This document shows, in pieces, positions 43,392-51,862 of a stretch of 64,000 nt of DNA. The stretch spans positions 682,001 through 746,000 of the forward strand of contig CAVVGO010000006.1 in the NCBI GenBank assembly GCA_963747835.1. The letters are read 5' to 3'. Below the pieces are notes generated by a model. It ran no database searches. It was not told the DNA's origin and saw nothing but the letters and a program-made list of their open reading frames with translations. Position numbers and translations under genes: made by a program. Position 1 is the first letter of the stretch, and every line of letters starts with the position of its first letter. This stretch comes from JAJPKK01 sp963747835 (GTDB lineage: Bacteria > Pseudomonadota > Alphaproteobacteria > Rhizobiales > Xanthobacteraceae).

Positions 43392-43481
43392 GTCGGCGTA
43401 GGGCGGGTTCGCTTTACCTGCCACTATGACCCGCAATCTTGCTCGGAATCGCGGGTTAAAGCAAACCCGCCCTACGCCGAC
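43392..43481. repeat. Long intergenic palindrome (25-bp arms)
   Basis: Arms 43392-43416 (GTCGGCGTAGGGCGGGTTCG...) and 43457-43481 are complementary with one mismatch. A second inner stem ACCCGC/GCGGGT lies between them. Same GTAGGGCGGGTT-type family as 220 and 4371. Located between the cupin and EutA-like genes, it could tune expression of the second gene. Confidence 0.65.
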
Positions 43482-43528
43482 TGATTTGAACGCCGCGCTG
43501 GATCCCGGATGCTCCGATTGAGGATTTG

Positions 43529-45064
43529 ATGAAGATCGAAACCGATGAACAAGGCGGCCGGATTTTCTTTTCCAGCACCGGGCGCAGCCTGGAGGGCGAG
43601 GACGAAATCTGCATCCTGAGCGTCGGGGTCGACATCGGCTCGTCGACCTCGCACCTCGTATTCTCCCGCATCGTGCTGGAACGGCTCGACAGCCGCTACG
43701 TGGTGACGCAGCGCGAAACCTTCTACCAGTCCGACATCCTGCTGACGCCGTATTCCTCCGAGGATGCCATCGACGCCGATGCGCTCGGCGCGTTCTTCGA
43801 GAAGCAATACGAGAACTCCATGGTGGACCCCGACGAGATCGACGCCGGCGCCTTGATCCTGACGGGTGTCGCGGTGAGGCGCAGCAACGCGCGCCGCATC
43901 GGCGAATTGTTCGCCCGCCAGGCCGGCAAGCTCGTCGCCGTCAGCGCCGGCGACAATCTGGAAACCGTGATGGCGGCCTACGGCTCCGGCGCGGTTGCCC
44001 GCTCGATCCGCGACGGCGCCCCGGTGATGAACGTCGACGTCGGCGGCGGTACCTCCAAGATCGCGGTGTGCCGTGACGGTGCCGTGATCGCCATTACGGC
44101 CGTCGACGTCGGCGCCCGCCTCGTCTGCACCGACGAGACCGGGCGCATCACGCGGCTTGAGGAAGCCGGCCGACGCTTCGGCGAAGATCTCGGCCTCACG
44201 CTGGAAATCGGCGGCGCGCTTGCCCCGGATGACGCCAAGCGGCTTGCCGCCCGCATGGCCGACAGTCTGTTCGATGCCATGAAAGGCAACGCGCCGCGGA
44301 TCGGTGCGACCGGCCTGCTGCGCCTCGATCCGCTCGGGTTTGGCGGCAGCGTCGATGCGGTGACGTTCTCGGGCGGCGTTTCAGAATACGTTTACGGTTG
44401 GGAGAGCGGAAATTTCGGCGACCTCGGCGGGCTGCTGGCGGCCGAGATCCGCAACCGCGTGGTGGCGTCCGGCACGCGGCTGGAGCCGCCCGCGCAGGGC
44501 ATCCGCGCCACCGTCATCGGGGCCTCGCAATACACCACCCAGGTAAGCGGCAGTACGATCTTCGTGTCCCCCCTCGACGCCTTGCCGCTGCGCAACGTCC
44601 CGGTGATCGCACCCGACTTCGCGCTCGCGGACGAGGCCATCGACAGCACGGCGGTCGCGTCGGCGATCGGCAAGGCGTTGCGCCATCTCGATCTCGCCGA
44701 TGCCGAAAGCCCGGTCGCAATCTTCGTGCCGTGGCAGGGCTCGGCGACGTTCCAGCGGCTCGATGCGTTCTGCCGCGGCGTCGCCAAGGGCCTCGGCGAC
44801 CTGTTGGCGCGCGGACTTCCGGTGGTGTTGGCGGGTGACGGCGACGTCGGCGGGCTGCTCGGCATTCATTTCCGCGAGGAGATGAAGCTTGCCAATCCAG
44901 TGGTCTCCATCGATGGCTTGGAGCTCAAGCAATTCGATTTCATCGACATCGGCGCGATGCTGGAAAGCTCCGGCGCGGTCCCGGTGGTGATCAAGTCGCT
45001 GATCTTCCCGGCGAGCGCCGCGCTCGGCCAGGAATGGAAAGCCCAGGAAGCCGCCACGGCTTAG
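43529..45064 (+). CDS. EutA-like ASKHA ATPase, copy 2 (no His tail)
   Basis: 511 residues. Actin-fold motifs GVDIGSSTSH at 33-42 and NVDVGGGTSK near 170, and FSGGVSEYVYG, match the copy at 5323. It lacks both the His-rich N-terminus and the 53-residue His tail of that copy and ends in ...GQEWKAQEAATA. EutA homologues use ATP to expel damaged B12 from ethanolamine ammonia-lyase. No such lyase gene is present here. The gene sits 149 bp after the double cupin and 47 bp before UbiD. ATG 43529 (GAGG upstream) is preferred over the adjoining TTG. Confidence 0.85.
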   Translation: MKIETDEQGGRIFFSSTGRSLEGEDEICILSVGVDIGSSTSHLVFSRIVLERLDSRYVVTQRETFYQSDILLTPYSSEDAIDADALGAFFEKQYENSMVDPDEIDAGALILTGVAVRRSNARRIGELFARQAGKLVAVSAGDNLETVMAAYGSGAVARSIRDGAPVMNVDVGGGTSKIAVCRDGAVIAITAVDVGARLVCTDETGRITRLEEAGRRFGEDLGLTLEIGGALAPDDAKRLAARMADSLFDAMKGNAPRIGATGLLRLDPLGFGGSVDAVTFSGGVSEYVYGWESGNFGDLGGLLAAEIRNRVVASGTRLEPPAQGIRATVIGASQYTTQVSGSTIFVSPLDALPLRNVPVIAPDFALADEAIDSTAVASAIGKALRHLDLADAESPVAIFVPWQGSATFQRLDAFCRGVAKGLGDLLARGLPVVLAGDGDVGGLLGIHFREEMKLANPVVSIDGLELKQFDFIDIGAMLESSGAVPVVIKSLIFPASAALGQEWKAQEAATA

Positions 45065-45111
45065 GCCGCGGTCATTGTGATTCAATTTCAATAGGGAGCC
45101 GAGTAGCCGCC

Positions 45112-46536
45112 TTGCCGTACCAGGACCTTCGCGATTTCATTACCCAGATCGATACCCTCAAGGCGCTCCGGCGCATCGACGGCGCCGACCCGCATCATGA
45201 GATCGGTGCCATCACGGAGGTTGCGGCCGGCATGCCGGATTGCCCGGCGCTGCTGTTCGACCGCATCAAGGGACATCGGGCCGGCTACCGCATCCTGACC
45301 AACGCGGTGACGAACCCGCAGCGCGCCGCGCTCGCGCTCGGCATCGACCCGACGCTGCGCCCGCTCGATATCCTCAAGGCCTGGATGGGCAAGCGCCAGA
45401 CGCTGGCGCCGCGCAAGCCGGTCGAGGTCGCGAACCCTGCCTTCATGGAAAACTCGATGCGCGGCGGCGACGTTGACGTGACGCGATTTCCGGCGCCGGT
45501 GTGGCACACGCTGGACGGCGGCCCTTACATCGGGTCAGGCGCGCTCGTCATCATGCGCGATCCCGAGGGCGGCTGGATCAACGCCTCGATCTACCGGGTC
45601 CAGGTACACGGGCCGAACCGGGTCACCATCCAGTTCGATCATGGCGGGCGGCACGGCGCCATCATCGCGCGGAAATATTGGGACAGCGGCAATCCCTGCC
45701 CGGTAGCGGTGGTGTGCGGCGAGGACCCGGCGCTGTTCATTTCGGGCTTCGAATATCTCCCGGCGGGCGTTTCCGAATACGACTTCGCCGGCGCCATCAA
45801 GGGCACGCCGATCGAGATCCATCCGGGGCCGGTCACCGACCTGCCGATCCCGGCGCGGGCGGAGATCATCCTGGAAGGCCACCTGCTGCCGCTCGCCGAG
45901 ACCTCGCTGATGGAAGGCCCGTTCGGCGAGTTCACCGGTTATTTCGCAGCCGACAAGCGCCCCTGCCCGGTGATGGCGATCGCCGCCATCCATTATCGCA
46001 GCAACCCGATCCTGCTCGGCTCGCCACCCATGAAGCCGCCCCGTTTCCACTTCGGCCTGCCGTTCCGCGCAGCCGGCATCTGGAGCAATCTCGAAGCCGC
46101 CGGCGTCACCGACATCGTCGGCGTGTGGCAGCACGTGTCCCAACTGATGACCGTGGTCGCCCTCAAGCAGCGCTACGACGGCCACGCCAAACGCGCCGCC
46201 CTGATCGCCGCCGCCCACAGCTATATGGGGCGGCTCGTGGTGGTGGTGGACGACGATGTCGATCCATCCGACCTCGCCGACGTGATGTGGGCGGTCACGA
46301 CCCGCTGCGAGCCGTCCGAGCAGACCGACATCATCCGGAATGGCTGGAGCTCGGCTCTCGATCCGCGCATTCCGGCCGACGCCAAGGAGCGCGGCATCAC
46401 CTCGCATTCGAAGCTCATCATCGAGGCCGTCAAGCCGTTCGCCTGGATCGACAAGTTCCCGAAGCTGTCTGCCCTCACCCACGACGACGCACGGGCGATC
46501 GAGGAGAAGTGGGGTAAGATCTTGCGGCAGAGCTGA
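45112..46536 (+). CDS. UbiD-family prenylated-FMN decarboxylase
   Basis: 474 residues from TTG 45112 (GGGAG 13 bases upstream; no ATG or GTG in frame nearby). Family motifs are NASIYRVQVHGPNRVTIQFDHGGRH for prFMN/Mn binding and ETSLMEGPFGEFTGYF with the Glu residues of the catalytic site. UbiD enzymes reversibly decarboxylate aromatic or alpha,beta-unsaturated acids using prenylated FMN made by UbiX (no UbiX gene in the window). Likely removes a carboxyl from the aromatic intermediate in this cluster. It is co-directional with EutA copy 2 and the cupin. Confidence 0.88.
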   Translation: MPYQDLRDFITQIDTLKALRRIDGADPHHEIGAITEVAAGMPDCPALLFDRIKGHRAGYRILTNAVTNPQRAALALGIDPTLRPLDILKAWMGKRQTLAPRKPVEVANPAFMENSMRGGDVDVTRFPAPVWHTLDGGPYIGSGALVIMRDPEGGWINASIYRVQVHGPNRVTIQFDHGGRHGAIIARKYWDSGNPCPVAVVCGEDPALFISGFEYLPAGVSEYDFAGAIKGTPIEIHPGPVTDLPIPARAEIILEGHLLPLAETSLMEGPFGEFTGYFAADKRPCPVMAIAAIHYRSNPILLGSPPMKPPRFHFGLPFRAAGIWSNLEAAGVTDIVGVWQHVSQLMTVVALKQRYDGHAKRAALIAAAHSYMGRLVVVVDDDVDPSDLADVMWAVTTRCEPSEQTDIIRNGWSSALDPRIPADAKERGITSHSKLIIEAVKPFAWIDKFPKLSALTHDDARAIEEKWGKILRQS

Positions 46537-46623
46537 AATCGTAACCTCGCGCGCAACGTTTGCGACGCATATAGGCAGTCATGGCCGGAACAAGCCAGGA
46601 CGCATCTCGGCGCGTGAAGCTGC

Positions 46624-47232
46624 TCATCCGTTCCGATGCAGCGGCGCGTCGAATATCGGCGGACTGCCGGTGCGTTCGAGATAGCGGCCAAAGCGGAATT
46701 TGAGCTCCGGCCCATCGAGCGGCGGCGATGGCGGCTTGCGGCCGAGCGGCTCGACATTGAGCACCGCGAACACGTGGCCGGGCACGATCAGGATCTCGTC
46801 CAGCGCCTGGGCGAGGCCGTTGACAGTGGAGAACGCATAGACCCGTTCGATGCCGGCGGCGCGCGCCATGGCGGCGTAGTCGACATAATCCGGAAACGGA
46901 ATGGCGAGTTCGCCGGTCGAGCCGTAACAGCGGTTCGACACCAGAAAATGCTTGAGGTTGGGCAGCGCAAGCTCGCGCTCGACCATGAGCATGCCGGGGT
47001 TCATGCAAAAGGCGCCATCGCCGCTGAACGCCACCACGGTGCGATGACGCGCGCCGAGCGCGATGCCGGCGGCGAACAGCGAGGCGAGGCTCATGGAGGC
47101 TTCGAGGTAGAACACCCGCTCGGTCTCGTGGGTGATCTCCCACCACAGCTCAGAGCAGTTGCCGGCGGACGTGACGATCACCTCGTCGCGCAGCCGGCCG
47201 GCCAGGAATTTGAAGCATTGGGTGAAGTTCAT
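46624..47232 (-). CDS. ThDP-dependent decarboxylase subunit, ThDP-binding (sulfopyruvate decarboxylase beta/ComE-like)
   Basis: 202 residues forming a single PP domain. The ThDP/Mg motif runs from SGDGAFCMNPGMLM to NLKHFLVSN. The start region EVIVTSAGNCSELWWEI and YLEASMSLASLFAAGIALG are typical of ComE and phosphonopyruvate decarboxylase C-halves. It needs the PYR-domain partner encoded by the gene just upstream (1-nt gap) to make an active site. Together they would decarboxylate a 2-oxoacid such as a ring-cleavage product. Convergent with UbiD. Confidence 0.8.
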   Translation of the reverse strand: MNFTQCFKFLAGRLRDEVIVTSAGNCSELWWEITHETERVFYLEASMSLASLFAAGIALGARHRTVVAFSGDGAFCMNPGMLMVERELALPNLKHFLVSNRCYGSTGELAIPFPDYVDYAAMARAAGIERVYAFSTVNGLAQALDEILIVPGHVFAVLNVEPLGRKPPSPPLDGPELKFRFGRYLERTGSPPIFDAPLHRNG

Positions 47233-47233
47233 G

Positions 47234-47746
47234 TCAGGCCTCGCCGCGCAGCATTTCGCGGGAAAATCCGACCACCACCGGCCGCGACAGCACCCGGCTG
47301 TGACGAAACGCGATCGCGAGCTGCGGAATGTCCTCGCCGCGCTCGATCGCCACGAACGGGATGTTGATCGCCCGCATCACCGGCTCTAGATAGAGGGCGT
47401 TCGATTGATGGAACTTGGCGTGGTCGCCGGGCCGCCCACGCAGCGTGATGCCGATCAACAAGGGAATCTGGTAGGTGTAGTTCACCTTGGTAATGGCGTA
47501 GATGCAGGTGAGAAAGCCCGACGCCCCCATCAGGGCGAGCGCCCCGATGCCGCCGAAGAAGGCGCCGGAGCACAGGCCGATCGCCGATTCCTCGCGATTG
47601 ACCGCCACATGGCGAAAACGCTGGTCGGTGTCGAAGTGGGTGATCAGCGTGGCGATCCAGCCGTCCGGCAGGCTCGCCACCAGGGATATCCCGCACTCCG
47701 CCGCCGCATCCGCGATGTGGGCGGCCACCGCCTCGCCTTCGTCCAT
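47234..47746 (-). CDS. ThDP-dependent decarboxylase subunit, PYR domain (sulfopyruvate decarboxylase alpha/ComD-like)
   Basis: 170 residues from ATG 47746 (GGGGG upstream). The segments GISLVASLPDGWIATLI, RHVAVNREESAIGLCSGAFFGG (catalytic Glu in NREE, which contacts the ThDP aminopyrimidine) and GASGFLTCIYAITKVNY match ComD. It is the alpha partner of the gene at 46624, with a 1-nt gap and coupled translation. The longer frame to 47857 has no support. Confidence 0.8.
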   Translation of the reverse strand: MDEGEAVAAHIADAAAECGISLVASLPDGWIATLITHFDTDQRFRHVAVNREESAIGLCSGAFFGGIGALALMGASGFLTCIYAITKVNYTYQIPLLIGITLRGRPGDHAKFHQSNALYLEPVMRAINIPFVAIERGEDIPQLAIAFRHSRVLSRPVVVGFSREMLRGEA

Positions 47747-47922
47747 GGATCCCCCGTCATCCCGGCGGCGCGCATCCTCACGCACGCCGGCACAAACACC
47801 TCGACAGACCATTCCGGACTTGGAACACGGCATGGCGCGCGCATCGTCATTGCGCACACCGGACTCGCCTAAAGAACAATAATGCGATTGGATGCGCCGT
47901 CAAAGCGTTGCGGAGGGCACCA

Positions 47923-48684
47923 ATGGCTGAGGTGGAAGACTTCAAGGCGGGCGGGTACCGTTACATTCCGGGCGGATTCCAGTTTTCGGGCGGCATCGCG
48001 GCCGCGGCCGGTTTCGAGATCAAGCGCTACCGGTTCCGCACGCCGGTGCGGCTGATGGACGGATTTGCCCGCATCGAAGCGGCGATAAAGGCCGCCGGCC
48101 GACCGATGACTGCGTTTTGCGCCTGCGAATTGCGCTCGCCCGGACAATTCACCCAGGACGGCTTTCGCGAATTCAACCAGTCCTATGTGGTCACGCTCGG
48201 CAAATGGGGCATCTACGACGGCACGGTGAATCCGGTGGGTCGCAGCAACGTGTGTCCGGAAATCGATCCGCCGGAGACGCCCAGCTTTCATGCGTTCTCG
48301 TTCACGGTGCCGGCGGCCGCCGGCGTGCCGCCGAGCTTTGTCATCTCCGGCAGCGCCGAGGCGCGGAGCGTCGAGGGCGACTATCGCGAGCGCATCATCC
48401 GGTTCGGCGAGGTGACGCCCGACGCCATCAAGGAGAAGGCGCGGTACGTGCTGGACGAATTGACCGAGCGTCTGGCGCTGTTCGGCGTCGGCTGGCCCGA
48501 TACGACCGCGAGCCAGCTCTATACGATCCGCGACGTCTATCCGTTCTTCGCCGACGAGATCGTCCGGCGCGGCGCCTCCCACGCCGGCATGAACTGGCAT
48601 TTCACGCGGCCGCCGGTGCGCAACCTCGAGTTCGAGATGGATTGCCGAAGCGTGCGGGTGGAAGAGGTCATCGCGGGGGCGTAG
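47923..48684 (+). CDS. RidA-superfamily protein like 2-amino-5-chloromuconate deaminase (CnbZ)
   Basis: 253 residues. The sequence FKAGGYRYIPGGFQFSGGIAAAAGFEI, then RPMTAFCACELRSPGQFTQDGFREFNQSYV, then NPVGRSNVCPEIDPPETPSFHAFSFTVPA corresponds closely to the long RidA-like deaminases of aminomuconate pathways. These hydrolyse the enamine/imine of a 2-aminomuconate, releasing ammonia. In this cluster it could act on a nitrogen-bearing ring-cleavage product, or on an enamine side product of the ThDP enzyme. Divergent from the ThDP operon. GGAGG precedes ATG. Confidence 0.7.
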   Translation: MAEVEDFKAGGYRYIPGGFQFSGGIAAAAGFEIKRYRFRTPVRLMDGFARIEAAIKAAGRPMTAFCACELRSPGQFTQDGFREFNQSYVVTLGKWGIYDGTVNPVGRSNVCPEIDPPETPSFHAFSFTVPAAAGVPPSFVISGSAEARSVEGDYRERIIRFGEVTPDAIKEKARYVLDELTERLALFGVGWPDTTASQLYTIRDVYPFFADEIVRRGASHAGMNWHFTRPPVRNLEFEMDCRSVRVEEVIAGA

Positions 48685-48723
48685 GCGAGTGAGTTTCGTT
48701 CAACTTCACTGACTCCTTGGGTC

Positions 48724-48746
48724 GTGGTCGGGCTTGTCCCGGCCAC
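48724..48746. repeat. GTGGTCGGG/CCCGGCCAC intergenic palindrome
   Basis: Nine-base arms with one mismatch and loop CTTGT. The same element (TGGCCGGG-ACGAG-CCCGGCCA) lies at 58896. Both are between convergent genes and belong to the GGCCGGGACAAGCCCGGCC repeats common in bradyrhizobia. Confidence 0.55.
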
Positions 48747-48780
48747 CTCGCTTAGGAAGGTACTGGCCCTCCTTCTCGGG

Positions 48781-48803
48781 GTCACCGGGACGACCCCGGT
48801 GAC
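48781..48803. terminator. Hairpin between convergent genes
   Basis: GTCACCGGG and CCCGGTGAC, perfect 9-bp stem with a 5-nt loop. It lies between the deaminase-like gene and the Bug receptor gene. It has no T-run, so it would act as a weak or factor-dependent terminator for both. Confidence 0.4.
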
Positions 48804-48867
48804 GACGATCCAAACTAACGATCCAGACTTTCGAAGCCCCGCAGGGCCTGCGGCCTGCATACTCCGA

Positions 48868-49854
48868 TCACTGGTTGGTAATCCCGGCACCCGCGATCAC
48901 GTCGTGCCATTTGACGATTTCGCTTCGGATGCGCCGGCCAAGTTCCTCGGGCGTCGAGGGCGTCGCGTCGACGCCCTGCTTGGCGAAGGCCGCGGGCGTG
49001 TCGGGCTCGGCGAGGAGGGCGCGCACTTCGCGGTTGAGCCGCGCGACGATCGCGGGCGGGGTCGCGGACGGCACCACGATCGCCTGCCATAGCGAAGCCT
49101 CGTAGCCGGCGACGCCGGCTTCGGCGACGGTCGGAACGTCCGGCATGGCATCGTTGCGCTTGTCGCCGGTGACGGCCAGCACCCGCATCTTGCCAGCCCG
49201 AATCTGCTGGAGCGTCGGCGGAATGGTGCCGAACTGGATCTCGATGCGGCCCTCCATCAGGTCGAGGACCGACTGCGAGGTGCCGCGATATGGGACGTGG
49301 ACGAGATCAATCTTCGCCATCTTCTCGAACAGCGCGCCGGCGAGATGCGACATGCTGGCCGGCCCGGCCGACGCATAGTTGAGCGTATGGGGCTTGGTCT
49401 TCGCAAGCGCCACCAGATCAGTCACGCTCCGCACCGGCAGCCCCGGAAACACCGCGAGCACGAACGGCGAGTCGCTGATCATCGAGACCGGCGCGAAATC
49501 CTTCACCGGATCGTAGGTGAGGTTGGCGGACAGACTCGCGGCGACCGCGTGGGTGCTGGTGTTGGCAAGCCCGATCGTGTAGCCGTCCGGCTCCGCCCGC
49601 GCGACCGCGTCGGTCCCCACATTGCCGCTGGCGCCGATCCGATTGTCGACGATGATTTGCTGGCCGAGCCGCTCCGAAAGCTTGGTGGCGACGATACGGG
49701 CGACGGTGTCGGAACTGCTGCCGGGCTGGAACGGCACGATGAAGCGGATCGGCCGCTCCGGCCAGCGCGTTGCCTGCTGGGCGGACGCAGCGGCGCCGGC
49801 CAGCATGGCCGCCGCGATGCAGGCTGCCGGAAGTCCGAAGCGAACCTTGATCAT
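48868..49854 (-). CDS. Bug-type extracytoplasmic solute receptor (TctC family) of a TTT transporter
   Basis: 328 residues from ATG 49854, with signal peptide MIKVRFGLPAACIAAAMLAGAAASAQQ. The core RWPERPIRFIVPFQPGSSSDTVARIVATKLSERLGQQIIVDNRIGASGNVGTDAVARAEPDGYTIGLANTSTH is diagnostic of Bug proteins, which bind carboxylates (tricarboxylates, aromatic acids such as terephthalate). The tctA/tctB membrane genes are not in the window. Twelve bases after the monooxygenase stop, it is an operon partner of that enzyme, suggesting that it binds the monooxygenase substrate in the periplasm. Confidence 0.85.
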   Translation of the reverse strand: MIKVRFGLPAACIAAAMLAGAAASAQQATRWPERPIRFIVPFQPGSSSDTVARIVATKLSERLGQQIIVDNRIGASGNVGTDAVARAEPDGYTIGLANTSTHAVAASLSANLTYDPVKDFAPVSMISDSPFVLAVFPGLPVRSVTDLVALAKTKPHTLNYASAGPASMSHLAGALFEKMAKIDLVHVPYRGTSQSVLDLMEGRIEIQFGTIPPTLQQIRAGKMRVLAVTGDKRNDAMPDVPTVAEAGVAGYEASLWQAIVVPSATPPAIVARLNREVRALLAEPDTPAAFAKQGVDATPSTPEELGRRIRSEIVKWHDVIAGAGITNQ

Positions 49855-49865
49855 TGGATCACCGT

Positions 49866-51086
49866 TCACATGATCCGTTCCGCCTCGCGCAGGCTGTCGA
49901 ACAGAGAGGCCCGCAGCAGGAAGGCACGTGCCCGCACCGGGTCCTCGGCGGTCCGCCGCAGTTCGTCCTGGCTCTGCCGGCGCACTGCGGGATCGGTCTC
50001 CGCCAGCAGGCGCTTGTTGCGCATGGTCTGAGCCTGGGTGTGCCGGACGGCCACATGGCGGCGCTGGCGCTCATAGCGATCGAAAATCTCCTCGTCGGCT
50101 TCGCCATGCAGAATCTGGACCAGCTTGTCGGCGAGATTGAAGGCGTCGTGGATGCCGCTGTTCATCCCCATGGCGCCGATCGGGCTGTTCACATGGGCGG
50201 CATCGCCGGCGAGGATCGCGCGGCCGGAACGGAATTTTTTCGCGACGCGCTGATGCACCGTATAGAGATTGCTGCCGACGATCTCGAAATCGCGGCCAGT
50301 CGGCAGGAAAGCCTGCATGCGCGCCTGCAGCACCTCCGGGCGGCACGCCGTGTCCGGGTCCTCCGTTGCCTCGACCGGGAAATGGACGCGCCAGCGATCC
50401 GGCGGTCCCTTCCAGTGGAACAGGTTCGACCATTCCTTGGGGTCGGATATGTAGTTGCGCTCGGCGTAGCCGTGGCGCCGGAAATCGTAGGCGACCTCGA
50501 TATTCAGCGTGAGGTCGGAATACGTGAAGCCCTCGAACTCGATATCGAGGTCCTTGCGTACGATGCTGCGCGCGCCCTCAGCGCTCACGATATAGGCGCC
50601 GGCAATCTGCTCCGTCTCGCCGGCCGGATTGGTGAAGTGCGCGACGACGACGGAGCCGTCCTGGGTGAAGCGCGTGAACGTAGACGACAAGCGCACGTCG
50701 ATGTCCGGATGGGCCTTCGCCATCGCCAGCGCCTCCTCGACGATCTTGATACGTTCGCACTGGAGCACATAGGGAAACCGCGTGTCGTCCTTGAGATGCG
50801 CGTGGTCGAATGCGGCGATCAGCCGGTTTTCGGCGCGGTCCCAGTAGTGGAACACCGGCGCGATGATGCCGCGCGGCTCGAGCCGTTTGTAGAGCCCGAT
50901 GCGATCGTACATTTCGAGGGTGGCCGGATGGTTGGTGCCGGCGCGCGGCACCTGCTCGAGGAAATTGTCCTCGCCCAGCGCCTCGATGATGGTGACCGCG
51001 ACGCCCTGCTGCGCCAGCGCCAGCGCGAGGCAAAGCCCCACCGGTCCGGCGCCGATGACCACGATGCGATTGGACGGCTGCGACAT
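49866..51086 (-). CDS. FAD-dependent aromatic hydroxylase (PHBH/MhpA-type monooxygenase)
   Basis: 406 residues. FAD motif GAGPVG at 12-17, the DG-type region here reading SAEGARSIVRK, and the second FAD/ribityl motif GRAILAGDAAHVNSPIGAMGMNSGIHDAFNL. This is the group A flavin monooxygenase pattern (single component, NAD(P)H, O2), which hydroxylates phenolic acids. It is between the VOC protein gene (upstream) and the Bug receptor (downstream) on the minus strand, so a small uptake/hydroxylation/isomerisation operon is likely. Part of its coding sequence recurs as a 39-bp copy at 56188. Confidence 0.85.
   Translation of the reverse strand: MSQPSNRIVVIGAGPVGLCLALALAQQGVAVTIIEALGEDNFLEQVPRAGTNHPATLEMYDRIGLYKRLEPRGIIAPVFHYWDRAENRLIAAFDHAHLKDDTRFPYVLQCERIKIVEEALAMAKAHPDIDVRLSSTFTRFTQDGSVVVAHFTNPAGETEQIAGAYIVSAEGARSIVRKDLDIEFEGFTYSDLTLNIEVAYDFRRHGYAERNYISDPKEWSNLFHWKGPPDRWRVHFPVEATEDPDTACRPEVLQARMQAFLPTGRDFEIVGSNLYTVHQRVAKKFRSGRAILAGDAAHVNSPIGAMGMNSGIHDAFNLADKLVQILHGEADEEIFDRYERQRRHVAVRHTQAQTMRNKRLLAETDPAVRRQSQDELRRTAEDPVRARAFLLRASLFDSLREAERIM
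50925..50963 (+). repeat. 39-bp direct repeat, copy 1 (inside the monooxygenase gene)
   Basis: This stretch is identical over 39 bp to 56188-56226, with four of the five preceding bases also matching. Here it codes, on the minus strand, for residues around EQVPRAGTNHP of the monooxygenase. Confidence 0.8.
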
Positions 51087-51136
51087 GCGCTTCGCCGTCG
51101 CTCAACAGGGCGAATTCACGGGAGCCTCGCCGCGGC

Positions 51137-51517
51137 TTACGGTTTCGCCACCACGTCCTTGGTGGCACCGGCCCAGCCGTGATGGGTGAGATCGAACACG
51201 ACGCCGTTGGGGTCGCGGTATTTGGCTTCGTAGAATGAGTTCGGCGACGTTGGCCGTCCCGCCAGGTAGGTGCCGCCGGCGTCGACCACCTTCTTCTCCG
51301 ACGCGTCGAGATCGTCGACCCATACGCCGAAATGATAAAGCCCAAGTTTTTCGTTCTCATGTTCCTTGGTGAGGAGCGCGATGTTGATCACGCCGTCGGA
51401 CATGTAGATGCCGCGCCGCGCCGTACCGGCGCGCTTGAGGCCGAGCGCCTGCTCATAAAACTTTGCCGCCTCTTCGGCGTCTGGAACGATGATGGCAATA
51501 TGACAAATCCTCGACAT
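51137..51517 (-). CDS. VOC-superfamily protein (glyoxalase/extradiol dioxygenase fold)
   Basis: 126 residues from ATG 51517 (GGAGG upstream). The start MSRICHIAIIVPDAEEAAKFYEQALGLK and YHFGVWVDDLDASEKKVVDAGG, plus the terminal YRDPNGVVFDLTHHGW, are typical of single-domain glyoxalase I-like proteins. H6, the His in LYHFGV and E/D near the C-terminus would bind a metal. Role may be an isomerase, epimerase or lactoyl-lyase on a catabolic intermediate. It is first in the operon with the monooxygenase and Bug receptor (50-bp gap). Confidence 0.8.
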   Translation of the reverse strand: MSRICHIAIIVPDAEEAAKFYEQALGLKRAGTARRGIYMSDGVINIALLTKEHENEKLGLYHFGVWVDDLDASEKKVVDAGGTYLAGRPTSPNSFYEAKYRDPNGVVFDLTHHGWAGATKDVVAKP

Positions 51518-51862
51518 GATGGTGCCTTTCCTCCGCTGAATTCGAATGTCATTCGCGGGATCATGCTTAGCCGCCCGCGAAGGGGGCCTCCGGTGCGAGG
51601 CGGTCAGCTTCAGCATTAGACGCTTGTTAACCTCGGACGCAATAGCGGCCGCGAGCGGCTCCAATGAGGGGAGCGTTCCACCGCTACCGATTTCGCAGTG
51701 CGGGGGAACTTTCAGCGGCCCTTGGAGTTGTTCAGAAGGCGAAATTTCTCACCACGTTGAGAATGTGCATCGCCGTGGATTTTCACGCGCAAAAAGCTGG
51801 ACCTTTGTGCCCGAGGCCGCATCGCGTGTCAGTTAGTAGATAACGCATGAACGGATCCATGT
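51518..51862. other. Divergent intergenic region, no gene seen
   Basis: It separates the VOC operon (minus) from RND pump 2 (plus) and must hold both promoters. No clear operator or repeat was found by eye, and no regulator gene adjoins pump 2. Confidence 0.5.
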
